A stretch of 10,796 nt of DNA from Ignavibacteria bacterium UBA5771 (GTDB lineage Bacteria > Bacteroidota > Ignavibacteria > Kapaibacteriales > UBA2268): contig DIEP01000153.1 of the NCBI GenBank assembly GCA_002418685.1, positions 1-10,796 of the forward strand, written 5' to 3'. Of this stretch, positions 1 through 6,141 are shown in pieces. Every line of letters starts with the position of its first letter. The first letter of the stretch is position 1. Below the pieces are notes generated by a model that worked only from the letters and a program-made list of their open reading frames with translations, had not been told where the DNA came from and searched no databases. A program made the position numbers and the translations under genes.

Positions 1-44
1 TCTCTGGTGCTATTTTCTGCATTCACAGTAAATTTAAGCCGCAT
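1..44 (-). CDS. possible 5' end of a CDS running off the left edge
   Basis: On the minus strand an ATG at 44-42 opens a frame that stays open to the window edge (MRLKFTVNAENSTR). It is preceded by very AT-rich DNA, as expected of an upstream region. Only 14 codons are visible and no family can be named. It would be the next gene in the same direction as all the others. A chance open frame of this length is entirely possible. Confidence 0.2.
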   Translation of the reverse strand, partial: MRLKFTVNAENSTR

Positions 45-305
45 ATTTTATATATTTATTTTTGGAAAAAAGCAATTTATAAAAAAATATAAAATAAAAA
101 GCAATATTTTAAAGAATATTATCACATAGAATATTCATAGTTCTTTCAGATAAAAAACAATAATTCTTTGAGGGAAGTATTTGGACAGTATTGTGTCCGA
201 TTGATATAAGAGAATTTAGGAAAGTAAGATTTAAAAGCCTTACATTTGGATTCAATAAATATTTATGTTGTCTAGTGAATTCCCAAGAATTGATCACTAT
301 TGCAT
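45..305. other. AT-rich intergenic stretch downstream of the racemase
   Basis: This stretch holds no gene I can defend. A 62-codon minus-strand frame (297-109) would have to start with GTG, overlaps nothing and resembles no family I know, so I treat it as unlikely. A 7-bp AT inverted repeat (GAATATT at 114-120, AATATTC at 130-136, 9-nt loop) lies there. On the minus strand it is followed by broken T-rich DNA and could be a weak terminator for the racemase operon. A short direct repeat AAAAAGCAAT occurs twice between about 65 and 105. Confidence 0.4.
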
Positions 306-1379
306 TTAAAGATTTACAATTTTTTCAACATATTTTGAATGTAGAATTTTTAAAGCACTGATATAATCTAACTTAATTTCAATAAAATCACCAACCTTAT
401 ATTTATTAGGATTATTTCCAATATTAACAACAGTCATATCAGAGCTTATTCCAACAATTTTAATTTCGGGATCTAAAAACTGAATATGTTCCTTGTCAGT
501 ATCAATTATTCCAAAGTCCAGTATAGCTCTATAACTTTCTTCTACTGGTATTGTATTGTCAAAATCGAAAGAAATACCTTCAAGATTTGTGCCTAGCTCT
601 CCGTAGGGTTGATTTGGTTTTTTCTTTAATTCGAGTATCTCGCTATAAAGAGTAAAAACATCAGTACTCATTCCTTCAATCACTGAATTATTATAAATAT
701 CAGTACCAAAGAAAAGAGTTTCCCCAACTCTAAAATGGTTGATTTCCTTTGGTAATAAATTTATAAGAATAAATGGAATTACAACAGAAGAACCACCAGA
801 AAGATATTTGATTTTTTTGTTAAATTTTGTCTCTAATATTTGTTTATATAAACACAATTGCATCAGTTTGTCATAACTTGGTAACACACCATATAAACAA
901 GTGAAATTAGCCCCAATTCCGACAACTTCAATATTTTTTTGATTAATTGCAAATTCGTAAAACTTAACGAAATCATCGTGCATTACACCTTCCCTGAGCT
1001 CACCTAATTCCAACATAATTATTATTTTATGTATTTTGTTTTGCTTCTGAGCTTCTTCAGATAATAATTTAATCGTAGTCCTCTCAGTGTTTAGAGTTAT
1101 GTCAGCATATTTTACAATATTACTAAGAGAACGTCTTGGTGGCGGCTTTATGAGAATTGTCTCTACTTTGGGATTTAATGATTTTATTACTTTCAGGTTT
1201 ACCAATCTCGAATCGCAAACCTGTTTTATTCCTAATTTAAGTACTTCTGCTATGTAGTTCTTATTCCCACATAATAGCTTAGTGACTATTGACCATTCAA
1301 TTCCATTCTCCCGAAATAAATTATCTAAAAATGAATAATTGTGTTGTAATTTCTTTACATTTAAAGTTATATAAGGCAT
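306..1379 (-). CDS. fold-type III PLP-dependent amino acid racemase (ornithine racemase/YhfX-like)
   Basis: This 357-residue protein belongs to the alanine-racemase-like TIM-barrel superfamily that uses pyridoxal phosphate. The expected Schiff-base lysine is K34 in VTKLLCG. Other family landmarks follow in order: the MLELGELREGV strand (about 122-132), the phosphate-binding-type loop SGGSSVVIP (about 194-202), HFRVGETLFFGTD (about 215-227), PYGELGTNLEG (about 258-268), AILDFGIID and GISSDMTVV near the C-terminus. The GELREG, GGSS and VGE patterns match the ornithine racemase/YhfX branch (COG3457 type) rather than biosynthetic Alr. The substrate cannot be read from sequence; ornithine or another amino acid is inference. 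The start codon shares its A with the stop of the upstream acetyltransferase (TGATG), which implies translational coupling. The enzyme is expected to be cytoplasmic. Confidence 0.85.
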   Translation of the reverse strand: MPYITLNVKKLQHNYSFLDNLFRENGIEWSIVTKLLCGNKNYIAEVLKLGIKQVCDSRLVNLKVIKSLNPKVETILIKPPPRRSLSNIVKYADITLNTERTTIKLLSEEAQKQNKIHKIIIMLELGELREGVMHDDFVKFYEFAINQKNIEVVGIGANFTCLYGVLPSYDKLMQLCLYKQILETKFNKKIKYLSGGSSVVIPFILINLLPKEINHFRVGETLFFGTDIYNNSVIEGMSTDVFTLYSEILELKKKPNQPYGELGTNLEGISFDFDNTIPVEESYRAILDFGIIDTDKEHIQFLDPEIKIVGISSDMTVVNIGNNPNKYKVGDFIEIKLDYISALKILHSKYVEKIVNL

Positions 1380-1828
1380 CAGACAGCTTTCTTTGTTAGT
1401 CTCATTTCTAAATATATGCTTGTAAATCCTAGTTTTTGATATAGGAATTTAGCAGGGTTATTGGGTTCAACATGCAATGCAATATTCCCGTTTGCGCGAT
1501 TAATGGCTTCGTTCATTAACATTGTTCCTATTCCTTTTCCCCGATAGTCTTTATGTGTTGCAATGTAGACCAGAATATTTTCAGGGATATAACCTTCCAT
1601 TCCTGTTTGATTGACAACAACTGCGCCTAATAATTTTGAATCTTCATAATAAGCAAGAACAAACCCTCCAAAGGAAGTATATTCTTTGAAAGCATAATTT
1701 ATAGCTTTTTCAATGTCTGCCTTGTTATCTCTGAAGTTTTCTAAATGTTCAAATAAAAAATCAACAATTTTATTTTTTTCATTAGAATCTGGTTTGTCTG
1801 TGTAGCTGTAAATTTTTAAATCGAGCAT
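1379..1828 (-). CDS. GNAT-family N-acetyltransferase
   Basis: This 149-residue protein has a single GNAT fold. The acetyl-CoA pyrophosphate loop is clear: R96-G97-K98-G99-I100-G101, following the beta-4 strand VYIATHKDY. Motif B is seen as ALHVEPNNPAKFLYQKLGF (about 117-135), with N123/N124 and Y130 in the places usually held by the beta-5 Asn and the general-acid Tyr. Members transfer an acetyl group from CoA to an amine; the acceptor here is unknown. The gene is the first of a two-gene operon, and its stop overlaps the start of the racemase. This makes an amino acid, perhaps a D-amino acid, an attractive but unproven substrate. The start is supported by an AGGA six bases upstream. Confidence 0.88.
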   Translation of the reverse strand: MLDLKIYSYTDKPDSNEKNKIVDFLFEHLENFRDNKADIEKAINYAFKEYTSFGGFVLAYYEDSKLLGAVVVNQTGMEGYIPENILVYIATHKDYRGKGIGTMLMNEAINRANGNIALHVEPNNPAKFLYQKLGFTSIYLEMRLTKKAV

Positions 1829-1834
1829 AGTTTA

Positions 1835-1838
1835 TCCT
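1835..1838 (-). promoter_or_regulatory. Shine-Dalgarno-like AGGA before the acetyltransferase, abutting an A10 tract
   Basis: The minus strand reads AGGA, six nucleotides (TAAACT), then ATG. This fixes the start at 1828. Directly upstream is a run of ten A (1838-1847, sharing its last A with the motif). Most other starts in the window lack a recognisable Shine-Dalgarno motif, so this one stands out. No matching Bacteroidota-type promoter was found upstream of it. Confidence 0.55.
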
Positions 1839-2101
1839 TTTTTTTTTATTATATTATTTCTTAACGAATTGACAAAAGATATATTGAAATTTAAATAAAA
1901 TTTAGTGTAGATTGTATGATGACTGTCCATAAATACTTGTATTATTACACTATCTTGCGATATGCCGTTCATCTTATTGAAAATGATTTTCTAAAAAATC
2001 ACCAATATATATTAGAATCATAGCAACAACGGGAAGAAATCAAAAAATAGGGAAATTCAACTGCGAATCTCAACAATTAAAACTATATTTTATTATTAAA
2101 T

Positions 2102-2124
2102 TGGGCAGTGTTGCCACAAGCCCA
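2102..2124. other. imperfect hairpin, possible transcript-end structure
   Basis: TGGGC (2102-2106) pairs with GCCCA (2120-2124), and TGT (2109-2111) pairs with ACA (2116-2118) around a TGCC loop, with a small asymmetric bulge between the two stems. It is notably richer in G and C than its surroundings. On the minus strand it is followed by AT-rich sequence without a clean T run, so it is only a weak candidate for the terminator of the regulator-kinase operon, about 160 nt after the kinase stop. Confidence 0.35.
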
Positions 2125-2184
2125 TATTTGCTGTAATTGGAACAAGATTAGAAAAAGAGGAATTGTATCAAAAGTTTTGTTTTG

Positions 2185-2230
2185 GTCATTATGAGCGGAG
2201 CGAGAGATCCTGAAATCTTTGAGAGATGAC
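2185..2230. repeat. candidate interspersed repeat with GTCAT...ATGAC ends
   Basis: This 46-bp segment begins GTCATTATGAGCGGAGCGAG and ends GAGAGATGAC, so its termini are inverted (GTCAT/ATGAC). The GTCATTxTGAGCGGAGCG core resembles the small intergenic palindromic repeats that occur in many copies in various bacterial genomes. The interior no longer pairs well, as if the right half were degraded. Only one copy lies in this window, so its repetitive nature rests on resemblance. Confidence 0.4.
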
Positions 2231-2286
2231 GAGAATACTAAATTATAAAATGATAATTTGTGAGTTTTTAGACTTTGCGATAAACT

Positions 2287-4023
2287 CTACTTATTTGTTA
2301 GCTCGATGACGAATTTGGCTCCTTTTGTATAGGTTGGGTCGACTGATATTTTGCCGTTGTGTAGCATTACGATATGCTTGACAATGGATAACCCAATGCC
2401 ACTACCGCCTGACTTACGAGAACGTGATTTGTCGCTGATATAAAATCGCTCAAAAATTCGTTCGCGATCTTCGGGGCTAATTCCTACACCTGTATCGAGA
2501 ATTTCGATGATGACTTTATCATTATTTGTATAAGCATTGATTTCAATTCCACCTTTCTCGGTATATTTCAAGGAATTGTTAATTAAGTTAATCAACACTT
2601 GTTCAAATCTATAAGCGTCGACATTAATTTTTGGGAAATTTGGCTCAATATGAATGTTCAAATAAAGATTCTTTTCTTTTAATTTCTGCTCGAAAAGCTT
2701 TGTAATTCCATCGATGAGTATCGAAAAATCTACGGGGGAAATAAGCAATTTATTTATAGCTGAATTATCTTCCAATTCGGAAAGTAGAAGCAAATCCTGA
2801 ACAATGCCAATTAATCTATCTGTATGCCTGCGAACGATTTGAACATATCGCAAATGCTCATCATCGGTGATTTCCTCTTCAAGCGTTTCGATAAAACCTT
2901 TAACTGCTGTTAATGGAGTTTTGAGTTCATGGGACACATTGATAATAAAATCCTTCTTGATTTTTTCAAGTTTTTTGAGTTCAGTTACGTCGTGAAAAAC
3001 AAATATAATTTCTTCACTGGAAGGAATTCGGCTCAATGATACATTATAAAGGACTCCATTTATCTCTAATTCCTCTGTTAAAAATGAACCTGATGTTTCC
3101 AATTTGCTAATTAAATTTACTAGAATATCATGTATTGCGATTTCGCTGATTTGCATTTGGTTTGAAAACTTAACATCGAACATTCTTTCAAAAGCAATAT
3201 TTGTTAGCAATACGAATTCATTTCTAATAACTAATATCCCGTCAGGAATCGCTGAAATAATAGAACGAAGCTCATTTTTTTGCGAATTTAGTTCGTCGAA
3301 AAGCTCGCGAATTTGTTTGGACATAAAATTAAAATCTTCAACTAATTCTCCAAACTCATCTTTCCGTTTTGTAGACAATAGTGCTGAAAATTCCCCTTTT
3401 GCTACCTTCTTTGTTGCTGATGAAAGATCGCTAATTGGTTTTGATATATTACGTGCAATGATATAGACACCAATCAAAACAAAAAGAATAGAAAACAGAA
3501 ATATTTTCAAAAGATTTTGCGACAAATTGGTCAATAGGGGATTGAGATCTTGGAGAAAATAACTCGAACGCAAAAAGCCAACAATCTCATTATTATTATT
3601 GTATATTGGAAAAGCAACATACAACATATCATTTTGCATTGTATGGCTGTATCTTTCTGAGCTCCCAAATCGATTATGTTTTAATGCTTGCTGAATTTCG
3701 GGTCTATTGAGGTGATTTTCCATTGTATCAGCATTAGCTCTTGAATCCGCAAGAACTTTTCCATCTTTTCCAATAATTGACAAGCGGATATTGATTTTTT
3801 TTCCACTTTCATTGATATATTTCCTTAATGAAACTGTATCATGCGATATAATAGAATTCTTCACATTTTCTTCAAGCAACGAATTGAGATTGTAAAGATC
3901 TTTCTTAAATATTTCTAAATTATATTGTTTTATTGAACTATACGCAAATAAGGAAGTTATAATTGCAAAGGCAAATAAAAGTGCCGTGAATCCAAAGAAT
4001 AATTTAGCAAAGATGGATTTCAT
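2287..4023 (-). CDS. PhoR-like membrane sensor histidine kinase
   Basis: This 578-residue kinase has TM1 at about 8-28, a roughly 140-residue extracytoplasmic sensor, TM2 at about 172-190, HAMP at about 191-243, a PAS-type domain at about 250-347, HisKA and HATPase_c. The phospho-accepting H365 sits in NVSHELKTPLTAVKGF. The ATP-binding boxes are NLINNSLKYT (479-488), DTGVGIS (510-516) and GGSGIGLSIVKH (539-550). The sensor carries DSRANADTMENHLNRPEI (93-110) and a later RYS...YVAFPI stretch, typical of PhoR/PnpS-type phosphate sensors. It should phosphorylate the regulator encoded 5 nt upstream. No pst, phoU or phosphatase gene is in view, so a phosphate signal is a family-based inference. 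The domain set is complete and undamaged. Confidence 0.93.
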   Translation of the reverse strand: MKSIFAKLFFGFTALLFAFAIITSLFAYSSIKQYNLEIFKKDLYNLNSLLEENVKNSIISHDTVSLRKYINESGKKINIRLSIIGKDGKVLADSRANADTMENHLNRPEIQQALKHNRFGSSERYSHTMQNDMLYVAFPIYNNNNEIVGFLRSSYFLQDLNPLLTNLSQNLLKIFLFSILFVLIGVYIIARNISKPISDLSSATKKVAKGEFSALLSTKRKDEFGELVEDFNFMSKQIRELFDELNSQKNELRSIISAIPDGILVIRNEFVLLTNIAFERMFDVKFSNQMQISEIAIHDILVNLISKLETSGSFLTEELEINGVLYNVSLSRIPSSEEIIFVFHDVTELKKLEKIKKDFIINVSHELKTPLTAVKGFIETLEEEITDDEHLRYVQIVRRHTDRLIGIVQDLLLLSELEDNSAINKLLISPVDFSILIDGITKLFEQKLKEKNLYLNIHIEPNFPKINVDAYRFEQVLINLINNSLKYTEKGGIEINAYTNNDKVIIEILDTGVGISPEDRERIFERFYISDKSRSRKSGGSGIGLSIVKHIVMLHNGKISVDPTYTKGAKFVIELTNK

Positions 4024-4028
4024 AACAA

Positions 4029-4718
4029 TTATTCTTCTATTTTGTAGCCAACGCCGCGAATGTTTTTCACAAATCTTGCAGCAGGACCGAGTTTTTCGCG
4101 AATATTTTTGATATGAACGTCGACAGTTCTATCCAATACGCCTTTTTCAAAAACTCCGAGAGACTCCAAAATACTTTCTCTTGAATAAACCCACCCTTTC
4201 CGTTCTGCAAGCATCCGCAGTATGCGGAATTCGGTAGAAGTTAAATCCACTTTCTGACCTTCGACACTAACTTCATAGCGTTGCAAATCAATATCAAGAA
4301 TTCCACCAATACTTATCTTCTGAGTTTTTGATACTTTCTCATCGCGTCTTAAAACTGCTTTCACACGTGCGACAAGCTCTCTTGGTGAAAATGGCTTTGT
4401 GATATAGTCATCAGCGCCAATTTCAAGACCAAGCACACGATCCATTTCATCGCTTCGGGCAGTTAACATTATCACAGGTATATTGCTAAATCTATCATCT
4501 TTCTTCAGAGTTTTGCATATTTCCAATCCATCAGCATCCGGGAGCATAAGGTCTAATATTATTAAATCGGGTAAATTTGATTTTAAATATTCCATCAATC
4601 CCAACCCATTTTCAAAAGAGCGAGCGCGGTATCCATTTTTAGTGAGATGGACGTTAACAAGATCTATTATATCAGGCTCATCATCCACTACAACAATACT
4701 TTTCTGATTTGTTTGCAT
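4029..4718 (-). CDS. OmpR/PhoB-family response regulator
   Basis: This protein has an N-terminal receiver domain and a C-terminal winged helix, and should be a DNA-binding transcription factor. Counted from the longest frame (ATG at 4751), the acidic pocket is D23/D24, the phosphorylation site D67 (LDLMLPDADG), the switch Thr T97 and the conserved Lys K119 (TKPF). The winged-helix domain spans about 147-238, with the recognition-helix region RTVDVHIKNIREKLG and a C-terminal IRGVGYKI wing. I prefer the in-frame ATG at 4718: it leaves seven residues before the first strand (IVVVDDE), as usual in the family, and has GGA just upstream. The ATG at 4751 would add 11 residues. It is the first gene of the pair with the kinase, gap 5 nt. 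It could also be co-transcribed from gyrB, since the hydrolase ends only 64-97 nt upstream. Confidence 0.93.
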   Translation of the reverse strand: MQTNQKSIVVVDDEPDIIDLVNVHLTKNGYRARSFENGLGLMEYLKSNLPDLIILDLMLPDADGLEICKTLKKDDRFSNIPVIMLTARSDEMDRVLGLEIGADDYITKPFSPRELVARVKAVLRRDEKVSKTQKISIGGILDIDLQRYEVSVEGQKVDLTSTEFRILRMLAERKGWVYSRESILESLGVFEKGVLDRTVDVHIKNIREKLGPAARFVKNIRGVGYKIEE

Positions 4719-4815
4719 ATTGTCCGTATTGTATTTATAAACTAAAACCATTTAAAAACTCAAATTAGTATATAATTGTTAATTTAGTGTGTATTTCTTG
4801 CTAATACTTTGTGAA

Positions 4816-6141
4816 TCATTTGCTTTTATTTACCCAGTTCACTATATCATTTATAACATAGATGGGAATATGACCAATAGTGTTATATTCATCAGGAGTT
4901 GATTTGCCTGTCCCTTCAAGGAAAAGATGATTGACATTCGGATATAATTTAAATTCAGCATCCTTATTATTTTTTAATGCAGATTTCCAAAGTTCGAAAT
5001 CTTTTTGAGAGACTTGGTAATCTCTTTCGCCCTGCAAAACTAATATTGGACGCTTGATTTTACTTGCTGACTTGAGGGGATCATAACGGTGGAGATATTT
5101 CCAATAAGCAGGTGAAGCTGCAAAAGGATAATCGCTGGGTGATTTTACTTCAGAAAAGTCTTCCTTTTTTATTTTTTCTATAAGTTGTGTTGCTTCATCA
5201 AGTTGCTCGGGAGTAATATTGGGATTTGGAAGTTCGCTTAAATATTGGAACTGATCAGATATAACTTCTTCCAAGGGACGAGCAGATCCCGCTAACATAA
5301 TAAAACCTGCAGCTTCAGGTATCATTTCGGCAATTTTTGGGATTGCATATCCCCCAAGACTATGCCCAAGAATATAAATATTTTTTGAATCAATTCCTGC
5401 TTGATTTTTAACATAATTATAAGCTAATTGAACATCTTCGAGAGTTTCAAAATCAAGCGTTAGTGTGTCAATATATTTAGTTAATTGAGCACCATATTGA
5501 TATGTTCTCTTATTATAACGAAAAGTTGCAATTCCATTCGAAGATAATCCATAAGCAAGATCTTTAAAGGGTTTATTACTGAGAATTGTTTCATCCATAT
5601 CATTGGGACCCGAACCATGGACAAATATTATGCATGGTACGGGCTTTTGTCCAATTGGCAAATCTAATTCTCCATCTAATGGGAATTCCGTTCCGAATTT
5701 TAGTGATTTCTTTTGAAACTTGGTAGTATCAGCATAAGATGGATTTGTATAGTTTACTTTTTCATCATCTGGTTGAATAAAAAAACCTGATATTTGATTG
5801 TTCTTATTAAAACTCAGCAAAAATTTCAAATTTCCTTTAGACAATTTAACAGTATTGACACAAAGGATATATTCTCCCTTTATTGAGCAATTTTGGTTTA
5901 ATATATTTTCAATATCCCCAGATTGTGCTTGGATTTGCGAATAAATCTGTTGCAAAGTAACAATTGGAAGTTTTGATTGAACTGTCGAGTCGAACATTGC
6001 ATAAATTCCATCGAACTCTTGGGATTTAAATTTCTCGATAAATCCTTTTGATAATTCAGATTGTTTATTAAAATTCTCTACTTGCGAAAATGAAGTAGAG
6101 AATAGTAAGATAAATAATATAAAATAATGAATTTGATTCAT
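4816..6141 (-). CDS. exported DUF3887-type plus alpha/beta hydrolase
   Basis: This 441-residue protein starts with a type I signal peptide (hydrophobic core FILFILLFSTSF, likely cut before or near Q20). There is no lipobox cysteine, so a periplasmic soluble protein is expected. Residues about 28-125 look like the DUF3887 domain often placed before hydrolases. The hydrolase core follows: oxyanion-loop motif HGSGPND (175-181), nucleophile elbow GHSLGG with S261, acid D374 in LQGERD, and base H405 in NVNHLF. The architecture resembles EstD-type esterases; the substrate is unknown. Its ATG shares one base with the gyrB stop (TAATG), so it is probably translated from the gyrB message. A GGA lies a few bases upstream, inside the end of gyrB. 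Confidence 0.88.
   Translation of the reverse strand: MNQIHYFILFILLFSTSFSQVENFNKQSELSKGFIEKFKSQEFDGIYAMFDSTVQSKLPIVTLQQIYSQIQAQSGDIENILNQNCSIKGEYILCVNTVKLSKGNLKFLLSFNKNNQISGFFIQPDDEKVNYTNPSYADTTKFQKKSLKFGTEFPLDGELDLPIGQKPVPCIIFVHGSGPNDMDETILSNKPFKDLAYGLSSNGIATFRYNKRTYQYGAQLTKYIDTLTLDFETLEDVQLAYNYVKNQAGIDSKNIYILGHSLGGYAIPKIAEMIPEAAGFIMLAGSARPLEEVISDQFQYLSELPNPNITPEQLDEATQLIEKIKKEDFSEVKSPSDYPFAASPAYWKYLHRYDPLKSASKIKRPILVLQGERDYQVSQKDFELWKSALKNNKDAEFKLYPNVNHLFLEGTGKSTPDEYNTIGHIPIYVINDIVNWVNKSK

Larger units (their letters stand above)
1829..2286. other. 458-nt gene-free region between the sensor kinase and the acetyltransferase
   Basis: No open frame here looks coding. The region must contain the promoter of the acetyltransferase-racemase operon and the 3' end of the regulator-kinase transcript. 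Visible structure includes an AT hairpin (TGATTTT-CTAA-AAAATCA, 1984-2001), a GC-richer hairpin at 2102-2124, a repeat-like element at 2185-2230, and an inverted repeat AAATTAT-AAAATG-ATAATTT at 2240-2259 just past the kinase stop. A 37-codon plus-strand open stretch across 2103-2210 lacks a start codon and is not called. Confidence 0.6.

Noticed and set aside
109..297. 62-codon minus-strand open frame after the racemase
   Set aside because: It needs a GTG start, has no recognisable motif or ribosome site, and lies in AT-rich intergenic DNA. Not enough to call a gene.
306..1379. biosynthetic alanine racemase (alr)
   Set aside because: The motifs (GELREG, GGSS, VGE) fit the ornithine racemase/YhfX branch. 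The N-terminal lysine motif and the length of the protein differ from typical Alr.
2103..2210. 37-codon open stretch on the plus strand across the hairpin and repeat
   Set aside because: It has no start codon, opposes every other gene and runs through the repeat-like element. It is most likely chance.
3104..3466. 120-codon plus-strand open frame inside the kinase gene
   Set aside because: It lies wholly antisense to a well-supported histidine kinase and is low-complexity and Ser-rich in the way antisense frames often are. It is a shadow.
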